A stretch of 64,000 nt of DNA from Liquidambar formosana (Eukaryota > Streptophyta > Magnoliopsida > Saxifragales > Altingiaceae), in assembly GCA_039720395.1 (NCBI GenBank), contig CM077832.1:31927316-31991315 (forward strand), read 5' to 3'. Shown piece after piece: positions 10,584-23,200 of the stretch. Made by a program: the position numbers and the translations under genes. The first letter of the stretch is position 1; each line of letters begins with the position of its first letter. The notes under the pieces were generated by a model. It saw nothing but the letters and a program-made list of their open reading frames with translations. It made no database searches and was not told where the DNA came from.

Positions 10584-10709
10584 ATGGAAATCTAATTATT
10601 TGTTATTTTTTGTTGATTTAAGTCATAAAAATGAACACTCAACACAATTGGTCAAATTCCTTTCATGGCTAGGAGTTATAGTAAGAATAAGAAGTTGGTT
10701 AGGAGACAT
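10315..10709. repeat. Rest of duplicated AT-rich segment, with microsatellite
   Basis: 10315-10490 continues the copy interrupted at 3370. 10500-10690 is the second copy, similar to 3160-3370. A compound microsatellite of AT (about 10537-10552) and GA (about 10553-10580) interrupts the second copy. No coding sequence. Confidence 0.5.
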
Positions 10710-10907
10710 TAGGAGTGCAACTTAATTCAGGTAGATCCAAGAACTGGACCGGTCCAAGCAATTCGGTCCAAGCAATTTGGTCCAGTTTGGGCCAAACACT
10801 AATCAGTTTGGTTCTCAGGCCATAATTTTAAGAACCGATGAATTTGGTCCAGTTTAAGGGGCTTTAGAATCGACTCGGACCGAATTCCTGAATTACGAGA
10901 AAAAAAT

Positions 10908-10969
<62 letters not shown>

Positions 10970-11197
10970 TATATTAATATACTATACTTCATATATAAGT
11001 ATTATTGAATAAATAATAATACTTATTCAATAAAGTTATTACCTTTTACCAAAAAAAAAAAAAAACTGAGAACCAGACCCTTTTTGCCGTTCCAATCCAA
11101 TATAATTTCTGGTCTAGTTCCGGTCCAATTTCTTAGGTCCCGAATTAATTTGATCCAGTCCAGATATGCCCCTAGCCCGGACCGGGTTGCACCCATA
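10710..11197. mobile_element. hAT-like non-autonomous element (488 bp)
   Basis: Left end TAGGAGTGCAAC and right end GTTGCACCCATA form an inverted repeat. The flanks GGAGACAT (10702-10709) and GGATACAT (11198-11205) form an 8-bp duplication with one mismatch, as expected for hAT. The inside is rich in GGACCGGTCC/GGTCCA words and holds an AT microsatellite at 10911-10966. No transposase. Confidence 0.6.
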
Positions 11198-13836
11198 GGA
11201 TACATGCATCATAATGGAAGCTATGTAAAATTTGAGAAGTGAACGTCATTATCTTTCTTTCTCCTTTTTTTTTCCCCCCTATCTTTTTTGTTGGAAAATA
11301 AACATTCTAATTAAATATGGGAGGCAAATAAGTATTTAAAATTTAAAATATGGTTGTAATGGTTAATCAAAAGTTTTTCTAAGATATAGACTTTTATAAG
11401 TAATATAGATAGATATAGATATAGATAGATAGATATAGATGAGAAAATACTATATACATCTGTTTAAGCGCAAATAACCATCATGAGATCATAAGAGATA
11501 AGAAGTCTGTATATAGCTCGTCATACAGAATATCTCTATTGCACCGGGGTAAGTTTATCAAAAACTATACTAAAATGAGTCAACATGCGACGATCAAAAG
11601 TAAATAGAGAATTTTGGTCTAATACTTTTGAACAAGAAACAACGAATTTTGAGGGGATAGATTTTACATGTAAGAATCATTGGAGGGTTCTCTACCCAAC
11701 CATGTTTTGTGAAGTTCTCCTTCGTGTTTCGGGAGTTTTTCTCCAAGCAACTTGTAGCCAAATTTCCCACCATTGGCCATTGCGGTTGCTGTCATTCCAT
11801 AAATCTTTTATTTTCTCCTTAAACTCCTCAACAAAAAGAAGAAAAATCACCACCTTTTCTTCTCTCTTCCCTTCTCTTCTCTTTTTTCTTTGCTTGTCTC
11901 CCAAACAGCATGATATGAACTCGTCATCACATTAATCTCCCTTGGTATGCAGGAAATCGTGAGCCCGTCATGAATCCAATTTTCCTTGTACCTGCCTCCT
12001 CCAAATCCTGTTCAGAAAAAAAAACTTTTCTCTGTGATAAGGTTATGCACATCTAAACACATAACTCCAATCACATGCTAGGTGATGGATTCTGTGTGTC
12101 TAGGGGACGTATATGCTCATTTCAAAAAATAAAGTGCTGGTCCGACCTATTTTTTCCTAAATTTGCGGCGAAGACGTTGCTTTTGTGATTTGGCCGTGAC
12201 CAGTTTGGCACAGTTTCTTTCGTTTTTGGTGTTGGCGCTGCGCTAAGCTCGTAGATAAGTAGCCTTTATTGCTGCATTTTATCCCTGAGCTAGTGTTTTT
12301 CCTTTTCTTCCCTTTCTTATGCTTAGACTTTTGTCTCAATTTGGGTTGTAGCTTTAATGTTCTGTAGCATTGTTCTCTCTTTCTTGTAGGGGTTGATTCT
12401 CCCCTGCATTTTTGTATCTCAAAAGAGGAAAAATAGAGGCTCTAAGATTTTGTGTTTGTTTAATTGTTTTACCTGTACATTGTGAGTTTAGTGTTCAATG
12501 GCTACTGTAACTGTTGTAGCAAGTAGGGAAACCACTCTGATTCTCCATAGAACCTACTTCTAAACAAAGAATTTTGTTTGCAATCGGGCATCCGATAACA
12601 TGAACAGATTCCCAGTTCTGTCCACATATTTGCGACCAAACAGAGCGCTATTACTGGACATTTGTTAGGAGCTGTTTGGTTGTCAATGGAGATATTTTTA
12701 TTTTTTATTTTATTTTATTTTATTTTTTTAGACAATAGATAAAAACTAACCATAGTCCTAACCCCCTTATATCAACAAATAAAAATCAATGCCTCTTCCT
12801 AAACACTCCTTTTTTCTCCTCTCTTTTCTCTCGGCATTTTTTTTTTTTTTTTTAATGGCTGAAATCACTCATGTAACAAGTGAGGCAAATGCCACCAAAC
12901 TATCATACCATCAACCAATGGAGATTAAACAACTATAACTTCAGTAATGGACTTTTTACTAAAAATGGAGTCCCACAAACATATTGTTTTCTTCGTTAAC
13001 CACAAAGTCCCTTGAACACAACAAATATACTCTTTTGTAAAAAAGCTCAATAGACAAACTTAATCTCCAGGGACAGAAATTAATCCCATAGCAGTTGTCA
13101 TTCTCATACGGTTGCCAGAAATGACATTGTTTATTTCCCACCTCACAATCCTGAGGAACCGTTTAGAGATAAACCCAAGAGTCTAAAGTATTTTCGCAGT
13201 CAATAACCACTGGTACAAGCTACAAAATTGATCCTAACCACTTAACAAATCTGCTTCACTCTGGGCAGTGATGGGCAAACCAAATTGAATAAATCACACA
13301 GATGTCCTAAAAAATTATCCTAACTTCTTCACAAATTTGCTTCACTTTTGGGTAGTAATAGGCAAACAAAATTGAATAAATTACAAAAGATGACGGATTC
13401 TACTAAATTCCTTTGCATACGGAGGCACAACCCAGACAATCAAGCAGAACATACAAAGATTCAGGACACATTTAAGTCCAGCCAGTGAAAATATATTAAT
13501 TAGCAGCATTTGGTCCAAAACTAGAAAAATATCCACACAAAATTGAAAACCATAGCCTACAATAACATGTTCACAACCCATTCAAAGGACACACCTTGCA
13601 TCGTATGTATAGACGAAACGACATATATGACAGGAGACCTCTCAATCAATTGATCGTATTGATCGCTTATTGCATTATGATCTTCCTCACTGTGAAAAAC
13701 GGTTCTTCATTGCCTACTTCAGCAATAAGTTCTGACCTTCCAAGGATTCCAGTAAGCAGAACCTTTCCACAACCTTGTTTTTCTCTTTCCTGGGGAAGTT
13801 GCAGTGAATTCCAACATTTCTTATAAAACAGAAATC
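11198..13836. other. No recognised gene; continuation of duplicated segment, then unique sequence
   Basis: 11198-11420 continues the second copy of the duplicated segment. An AGAT-type microsatellite spans about 11406-11440. Open frames at 11585-11935 and its opposite strand have no recognisable motifs. 12150-12560 looks like transcribed-type sequence (GT- and T-rich, UTR-like), but no protein could be recognised. 13140-13836 lies downstream of the minus-strand gene and probably includes its 3' UTR; no poly(A) signal is assigned with confidence. Confidence 0.3.
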
Positions 13837-14244
13837 TCAGTAAGGTGATTCATGGCCAGGACTATCTGCATGCATGTCCATGGAGGAGTCATTGGAGCTA
13901 GGAGAATTGGAATCCCTGTTTTGGGGATGTGGATAGCTTGTCTCGTTATTTCGGGGTGCATTTCCAGATGACAAATTGTTGTTTGAGTTGTAAGCTCCCT
14001 GTGCCAAGTGATAGTGTTGAAGGCTCCGCCGAACAGGGCTGGAGAGAGCATTCGAGAAAACAGAGTTCTTAGCTTGATCAGCATGCCCAGAACGAATTCC
14101 CTGTCCAGCGGTTGCTGGCCCAAAAGCATTAGAAGAAACCGGGATGCCCGAGTTAGCTAAGTGCATTGCAGTTTGGGAGTGTTGGTGATGGTACTGCAGC
14201 CTGGGTGACATTGGGGGCTCCTCCCCCCCATACTCAAGCTCATT
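13837..14244 (-). CDS. Exon 3 of the plant-conserved gene (135 codons plus stop)
   Basis: Begins after TTTCTGCAG| with [15 protein letters not shown] and ends SPGHESPY then TGA. Rich in Ser, Asn, His and Pro, probably disordered. No transmembrane or signal features. Confidence 0.85.
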   Translation of the reverse strand, partial: NELEYGGEEPPMSPRLQYHHQHSQTAMHLANSGIPVSSNAFGPATAGQGIRSGHADQAKNSVFSNALSSPVRRSLQHYHLAQGAYNSNNNLSSGNAPRNNETSYPHPQNRDSNSPSSNDSSMDMHADSPGHESPY

Positions 14245-17200
14245 CTGCAGAAACATAATAAAATAATTACTGGATCACCTGGTTGTGCCATGGAAATAAA
14301 TCGCTCTATTTGTTTTCAATTAGATAATGAATTCTAGATGAGTTGCCAAAAATTTAAAACCAAAAATGTAAAAGAGTAAAGGATGTCATTTCTTGAACCC
14401 CAGAAATGACCCATAACTGATACACAACAAACTCATTCCAAGTGCTATGAAAAACAATATGGACTCCTTCCACACTGGTGCTACTACTAAAACTACTATT
14501 TCTAAAACCACCACCAGTTTTCTTTTTACCATCATAATCATTGTTGTTGTCTCATCATTATAATTATTATTATCATTTATGAGTTTCAAACGAAAAACAA
14601 ACACTTCATGACACAGAAAAATGCCATCTTGTATAAACAGATTTTCCATTATACATGTAAAAGGATGCATCACATTACTACAATTTGAATTTTAGAAGAT
14701 TATTGTATTTTGTCCCCTTACCCAAAGGTAATCTGTATCAGAAAACTGAAGAATCGCCCATCTTTTGAGCATCGATGATAGAATACCTAATAACAGGTCC
14801 ACTGTAGATTAGGCCTCCTAAAGTCCAAAGGCAAGGCTGCGCCTGTGCAATTCTCTAGTGAAATAAAACCCTATACACCTCCATACAATACGCTTTCAAA
14901 CAAATTATTGCTATTGTACAAAGCAAATAATATATATATATATATATAAGGATAGGATCGGTTGACTCATATAAAGCACTTCATTTTCAAGCCATTGGAT
15001 TCACAAGATCCCAACAATATTCCAAAAGGCTGAGATTGCCAAGCTTCACTCACCATTTGACAAATCAGATGAGGTGCAAAAATGAAGTGCTTTATATGAT
15101 CCCCCCTGATCCTATCCCATATACTTATTCTTAAGATTCATACCTGTATACATAGACTAAAAAATCGACAATATCAACGATATATCAATGATATATCGTC
15201 GGATTGAGGGGTGGCAATACGAAATTCTTATGCGATATATAGGAAATTTGGAAAACAACAAAAATCGAGAGATATATCGATGATATCACGAAATATCGAC
15301 GATATCGCGATAAACTTTACTTCTTGTCTAATTTATTGAATTTATTGTCGAAATATGGTGGATATATCAACCATACCGACTGTTTTTCCCTTTTGCTGAG
15401 TGCTGCTGCATTTTTTTCACAATAATTGTCCTTCACTCCTTCTTCACGTGAAAGAAGAGACAAATGGGCAGTCCTTGCTGCTGCCCAGTGCCAGCCAGCC
15501 CTCCCAACAGCCCTTCGCAGCATTGGTCTTGTACTCTTGTCCTACCTTGAGTTCCTTTACGTGAACAAGAGCCAAAGTGCTCCATTGAATTGCTGAGTGC
15601 TGCTGGAAATGTCCTTGGTAGTGCCAAAGTGCTCCATTATACAACCTGCTGCATCCCTTTTATAATGTTTTTTTTTTTTTTTTTTTTGTTGCATTAAGAA
15701 ACCAGTCCAGTTCTCATTTCCTACTTCCCGTCATCACTTCACTTCATCAGTCATCCTCATCTGGTCATCCCACATTCCCACTATAAGTTAAGTCTATAAG
15801 TTTGTATAATAGAAGAAACATGAAGTTGTGATTTGTGAACAAAAGGAGCAAAGAATGAGCTAAGAAAAATCAAAAGAACCTGAAAAGAAAGCAAGTAGTG
15901 CGCAACAACAAACAACAGTGCAATATCCATATAATCAACCTCCTAGTTATATGCCCAATCCATACTCAATATATCAATTAGTCCCACCAGATACAAATAC
16001 AATCCCAAGATTTTCGGGATCACCAGATTGGGTGTCAAATGAAGAAGTACCTCCAAACTGGTCAACCAGATTTACCGCCACTTGGAACTTGGAATCCTAC
16101 AGCATTCTTCTACCGAAAAATATGACCGTCATTTATAGAATTTCCTATTGAATTATGCTAATTTTATGATGTGGCCAAACTATTATTGTAATATGACCAC
16201 TATGTAAAGGCAGTATAAGGATAGGAATGATGATTTTAAACCACCAAGAAACTCCATGTGGTACTAAACTACTAATGTAACTATGTAAGTATATAAGTGT
16301 TTATTGTGTAAATGATAAATATTTACAAATTTTAATCTCATATGACATTTGGATGTTAAATTTGCATAAATTTCTAATTTTCTATTATTTATTTTCTCAT
16401 CGTATCACATTGTTTATACCCTACACAACACATACTTGTGTTATACACATTTAAATTGCAATATTTTGATGCTAGATTGTGTATTAGAATCTAAATCATT
16501 GTTTCCCAGACTTTCAATAAAAATATTTGTGTTTAAATCATAATATCCACCATATCTTTAAAACGATATTGATATTGTTGATATACCCAACGATATATCC
16601 GATATATCCACATTTTTGGACCCTCAATATATCCATCGATATCAATATTAAAGTCCTTGCCTAGATAATCCCAACCATCATAATGAATTTCACAACCATA
16701 TTTTTGGGGCCATTGTCTAGTGCAATGGTAAGTCTCGAACTACCAAGTGCTCATAAGTTCCAACTCTTGAGAGTGGCCACTTTGTGTAAAAAAATCAAAA
16801 GTTAGGACCGTATCCAACTCATGGATTGAAGTGTGCATTTCAACAACCACTTTCTCTATTTTGATAAATGGGAGTTCACATGGTTTCTTCAAGAGCTCCA
16901 GAGGTTTGAGACAGGGAGATCTGCTATCCCCTTTTCTGTTCATCATAGTGGAGGCCTTTAGTAGACTGATGAGGAGAGCGGAGGAGGTCTTGAGATTTTA
17001 GGAGGGCGGCAAGGAGAAGGTAGTGTTTCCCCTTTACCTATGAGGATGATACGAAGGTGTTTTGTGATCCAAACAAGGAACAACTGAGGTACTTGAGATG
17101 CATCCTACTTTGTTTTGAGGAAATGTCGGGGTTGAAGATAAATTTGAACAAGAGCAAGTTAATAACAATGGGGATGGGCTGGAGTTTAAGGAGTTAGAAT

Positions 17201-20200
17201 ATATCCTGGGGTGTGGTATTGGAAAGCTCCCTTCCACTAACCTCAGTCTTCCACTAGGTATTCACTTCAAAGTAAAAGAACCTTGGAACTCGGTGATTGA
17301 GAGGTTTGAGAGGATGCTTAGTGGATGGACAAAAGAGTATCTCACTAAAAGGGGTAAGCTGACTCTTATAAAAAGCACCTTAGCTAGCCTCCCTATCTAC
17401 TTCATGTCCTTACCTCAAGTTTCAATCTCAATTGCAAATCGGTTGGAAAAGATTCAAAGAGATTTGTTATGGGATAGGCAAGAAGGGGAGAAAAAATTCC
17501 GTTCAGTCAACTGGAACACAGTTTGCTCTCCCACGAAGAAAGGAGGTTTGGGTTTGTGGCCTCTTGTGAAGATAAATCAAGCATTATTAGGAAAATGGCT
17601 TTGGAGATTTGCCATGGAGAGAGGGATGTTGTGGAGAGAGGTGGTAGAATGGCAGTATGGTTGCGAGGAAGGGGAGTGGAGATCTAGAGGGGTGCAGCAT
17701 TCCCATGGTGTAGGGGTGTGAAAAGTTATTATGGGTGGAGTAGAATTGTTTATAGACAAAATGAGTTTTGAGGTAGGGTAAAATTTTGGAAGGATGTTTG
17801 GTGTGGGGATAGGGCTTTGGCTGAGACTTTTCCTAATATGTTTGCTATCGTAGAGGATAAGGAAGCTTGGGTTAGTGATTTGATGGTTTGGTCGGAGGAT
17901 GGGGTGTGTTGGGATGTTAGGTTCTTTAGGGCTCTTCATGACTGGGAGGTGGAGGGGGTGGATCGCCTTTTTGAGACCTTTTATGGGACTATGGTATACA
18001 AAGATAGAGAGGATGTTTGGTGTGGAGGAGGAGTGCGAATGGATTGCTTTTTGTACTACTTTTTATAGTTGTTTGTATGGTCGACAAAGATGTTCCTCTC
18101 CTGCTTCTCTAGTATGGCAATTAGTGGTTCCTACCGAGGTGTTGTTTTTCCTATGGAGTATGGACAGTAACGTGGGGCAAATGTCTCAGTTGGTCTTTTA
18201 GTGTCGTTGAGGCATGGAGGGTTGTGAGCTCTCATAAGCACTCTCTAATGTTTTTTGGAAGATCGCTGCTCATGCACTTTTATGGTCTTGAAGGGAAAAA
18301 GATCACTTCTAAACAACTAAAGGAGAGATTTATAGGTTTTCTTTTTGATTGGGGAATTCCAGAAAGCTGGAGTTTAAGATGCCCTTTGATAGGTTCTAAG
18401 GCAGTTTGCATCAGTGATGCAGCTTGGTGTCTTTTTTGAAGCATTTGTATACCTCGCATGTACTTAGGCTTTTGCCTTTTCATTTAATACAATTTTACTT
18501 CATGAAAAAAAAAAAAAAAACAAGAGACTAAGCAGCATCAAGTCCCAAATCACCTTTGCTTATTTGATGGTTCCAATGTGATTGCCCTCGATATATATAT
18601 TCTGTTCTTTTTTTTCCTTTTTTTCCTTTTTAACATTCTTTCATACATAAAGTTATGTCTCACCCGAGACACGACCAAAACGCACTGACGTCCACAACCA
18701 AAGAATTTGAACCATGAGGTAAAAAGGTAAGCCTGCTTATAGCTAATGTATTCTGGTTAATTCATGGCAATTTGACAACCTGCATTGGAAGAGCAACCTT
18801 AATAGAAATTTCCAAAGGTTCGAAAATGAAAATAAAATAAGTTAAAAATCTAGGTACAGAACACAAAAAGTAAAGCACTACTTCAATTGCAAAGGAAAAA
18901 ACATGAAGCACAGAAGCCATAATAACAATGAAGTAATTTTACACATAAATCATTCTGAAAGAATTGTGAACTAAGAAACCTGCAGATAAGCAACTATATC
19001 AATGGTAGTCGCTCTTGATCCCTCTTCCTGTTGTCTCAAAATCCATTGATAAAGTTTCTCCTGCAAAATAATAATAATAATATGGATAAAATGCATAGAC
19101 TAATCAACAGGTCACATCTATCTATTAAAACAGACACTAGGCATAGAAGAATAAGACTGAGAGCCTAATTGATTGAAAATGATTAACATGTGACCTAGAT
19201 ATTATTTAATATCAGCCACTCTTAAGACAGGGAAGTTCCAGAAAGAAAGCAACCAAAAAAAAAAAAAAATCTAAAGCCAGTTCATATGATGATGACCTTA
19301 TTCAATTTGAGAATAAGAACAATAACAAGAAGAAAGTACCTATTCAGAAGTTACATAAGCAGGCAAACTAGCATATAAACAAACTACAATCTGCAGATAC
19401 ACAGAATCTGAAGTGGAAACATGTTACTTCGAGTAACTGAAACAAAAGGTTAAACAAGAAAACCATCACTTCAGAAATAAGAAGAACTACTTCAAAAAAA
19501 TGGAAACATGCAACTTCAAGTCACCAAAAGAAAGAGTTCAACAAGAAAACCATTGCTTCAAAAATGTAAGATTCTAAAATAAAATAAAATAAAACCTGGA
19601 GGGGTGAATGATTCCACCATCATAAGAGGCGAGGGTGTTTAGGCAGGACTTGGGAGTAATTTAGGATGTTTAGCTTTCACATTGAAGGTCAATTATAGAC
19701 CCAATCAGAAATAAATTATCCGCTTCTATATTATAAGCTCAAGGGTTGTTGGAAAAAACAGTCAATACCTTCCAAATATCAGGGTACAGTCCACCTCAGG
19801 CATCGAAAATTGAAATAGATTCAGAACTATGTAGCTTAAAAGACAGGAAATACATACAGATATGCAAATCTCGAGTCCTATTTGGATTTAAACTAAACAC
19901 ATAAGAGGGACACACATGACAATTAACAACTCCGCCGTAGGTGAAAGTTTAAAGATTCCGTTGACTCCTAAAGCTAAACCTACAGTTAAAAGTGGCCCCT
20001 CTAGAGCTCAATTAATCCCCCTTTCAATACCCCTGATATGCATCTCATAAAGCATATATTCCAAATCAGGTAGAAAGGGCAGGAAATGGAAGTGCAAAGC
20101 AAAATCCAGAGGTAGAAACTAGAAATCTTAAAGAAACTGGGGAACATGGAAGAAAGTAAGTATATAGAATCAACAACGAAGCACATCACTACATCAGACA

Positions 20201-23200
20201 CACTGGAAGAGGCATGTAGGAAACCAATAAGGAAATATATGAGATGTTGTAAAAGTAGAGATTTAAACCATATAGCATTAAAGATGAGGACTCGTGAGTT
20301 TTAATAAAAAAGGATGAGATTAAGAAAAGGTGGGAGTTCTTTTAGCAAATTATTTAATGAGAGTACCACATAATTTAAGCTTGAGAGAACTTAGTAAACC
20401 GAGTGAAGAATGAAGATAAACATTATACGTTTTTTTTAGAAGAATTAGGGTAACCGAAGCAAAAAAGTTTTTTCAATAGGGAAAGCAGTAGGACCAGGTG
20501 AAATTCCAAAAAAATGGAGCTTGAAAGTCCATGTATGACGATAGTGTGCTTTGGTATACTAAATTTTTTAATAAGATATTAAATAATAAAAGGATGTTGG
20601 ATGAATGAAGGAAAAACACTTTGGTGCCATTGTATAAGAACAAAGGTGATATTCAAAGTTGCACTAATTACTGTGTCATTAAGTTCATGAGTCATACGAT
20701 GAAAGTATGAAACTTTGGGAGAAAAGGATAAAGAGAAGGTTAAGACTTTAAAAAAAACCAATGTTAGAGAATCAGTTTGGTTTCATGCAAGGAAGAATGA
20801 TAACAGAAGTTATTTTCTTACTTAGACGATTAATGGAAAAGTATAGAAAAAAAGAAAAGAAAAAGACCTTCATATGGATATGGTGTTTATTTACTTAGAA
20901 AAAGCATATGATAGGGTCCCTTGGGGTGGGTACTAGAAACCTATTAGATATATTGATATAATGAAGGACATGTATGATGGGGCTGTAACTAGAGTTAAAA
21001 TGACCAGAGCAGATACAAGTGAATTTCCTGTCACAACAGGTTTATGCTAGGGATCGGCATTGAGTCCTTATTTTTTTTGCTTTAATTATAGATGAACTGA
21101 CTAGACACATCTATAAAGATTTCCCATGGTGTTTGCTATTTGCTGATGATATAGTATTAGTTCATGAAACTGGAGTAGGAGCAAAAGAACAAGAGGAAGG
21201 CCCAAAGTAACGTGGTTAGAGGTGGTCACTGGTAAGAAAAGATGTGTACTAAGGATTTAACAGTAGATAGAACCCTTGATAGAATTAAATGGCGTAAAAG
21301 GATTCATGTAGCGGAACCCATGTAGTCGGGAATAAGGCTTTAATTGAGTTGTGTTGAGTTGAGTTGAGTTGTAACATGGGCTTAAGAGTAAGAATCCAAA
21401 CTCTACAAGCCCTAAGTTACTGTATAACTTAAAAATTGAGTTAAAAGGAGGAAATATGAAACAACATTAAAATAATAAAAAGAAAAGAAAAGGTTGGTAA
21501 CAAACCCACTTTCATGAAATTGCTTCCAAAACTACTTCTATGGAAAAAAATCCCACTAGCACATGCCTTACTTTCTTCTCAACATTGAATAATATATTTT
21601 ACTTCTAATTACACATGGGGAAAAAAAAATAATAATAATCTAGCTTTGGTCAAATAAAATGTGTCCTTATATATTTCTGTGAACATGACGTGTATGTCAA
21701 TCAGCACATGAATCATGCATCATGAGTATCCTTATTAGTCCTTGCCTTTTGTTAGTGCAAAAACATAAAAGACAATTCACTCTTGTCCCGCCGCATGCAC
21801 AAATAAAAGGAGACATGTCATTAGAAGAAGATGAGAACTTTTTCGTTCATTAAAAATTTGAGATAAGTTTATTTTTAAAAGCTCTTTAGTTGATAGGAAA
21901 GTTTAGAACATGTGTTATTGGGATAATATTTAAATAAGGAGTTAAATAAACAATCTCATCCCTTAACATAACACTGAATATTGGTCCAAGACCAACCTTT
22001 ATCTCTTCTACGTTGTACACATCTCCCATCCTTGAACTCCTTTTAATCATTTCATCCACAAATTTATTTTTTCATTTTTGGTAAATATGAAAAGGAAGAC
22101 AAAAACATTGAGAACCACTCAAAAGTGTTTACTTATGCAGCATAATTATTAGGTGGTACACTAGTTTTCTCTAACGCTAATCGTAAAAAAGGATATTATC
22201 ATGATTAAGACCAATGTAACTGATGTGCTAGTTTTAGCTTTATCAAACTTTGATACAATTTCGAAGGTAAATTTTGATGCTTCTAATGTACAGGGAAGCT
22301 GTGCTTAAGGACACCATATTGCATTATATATTGAGAATTTGAATAATGCAAAGTCCTGTTATTCGTCAGGAGAAGTGAAATTTTATGGTAATGTGAGGAA
22401 TAGCATTACTTAACCCTAAGGAAATTCCATTTTCAATGCATCTTTAATCATGGAAAAACTAAATGATCCACTTCTATGAAACAATTTGACCCTCAAGTAC
22501 AACTAGGTGTTCGTAGCAAAATGATCGATGCAATAAGGCATCATGCTAGTCATCTTGGTATACTTTCCCACACCATTGAGGGTTTTGAATTGACTGGAGC
22601 ATGGTCGATCACTTGGAAAAGTTTTAATGATAAGGGCACAGACATCTCGAGTGAATTTATTTACAAGATAATAAATATTTTATAAAAGCTTTAGTGAATA
22701 CATGAAGGTCGCCCAAAGGATTTTCCTACTTTTCAACTTTATCAATTTCTGATCCTAAAAAGTGAATATTGACACCAGTAAATCAGATGACATAAATATA
22801 ATGCAATGAATCCATCCAATCCCAATGGTTAGTTACATCCAAAGCTAATATGACTTTAAGATAAAAAAAACCCTCAAAAACCTTATCAAGACCAAACCAA
22901 ATAAAATTGTTCAATTTGGACACAATCAGTGAACCTCTATAAGTGTTCCCACAGATGACAGGATGACCTGATATGATAATCTAGCATGTCTCCCTAAGAT
23001 TTACATTTACATGGAATTTAACATAGTTGCCAATTTTTACTTAGATGATAGAGCAAAGAAATATGATCTAACGGACTAGAGTCCGTGATAGGGAGCCATG
23101 GCCCTTGAAATAAAAAGACCTACATTGGCTGAAGGACATTCCTTTGATGCCATGACACTTTTGTCTTGGTGTTAGCTTGTCTTTTATTTCAGGGCTTCAT

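Noticed and set aside
11585..11935. Open frame of 116 codons and a lysine-rich frame on the opposite strand (11692-11904)
   Set aside because: No recognisable domain, low-complexity composition in both frames and no splice-supported context; probably chance.
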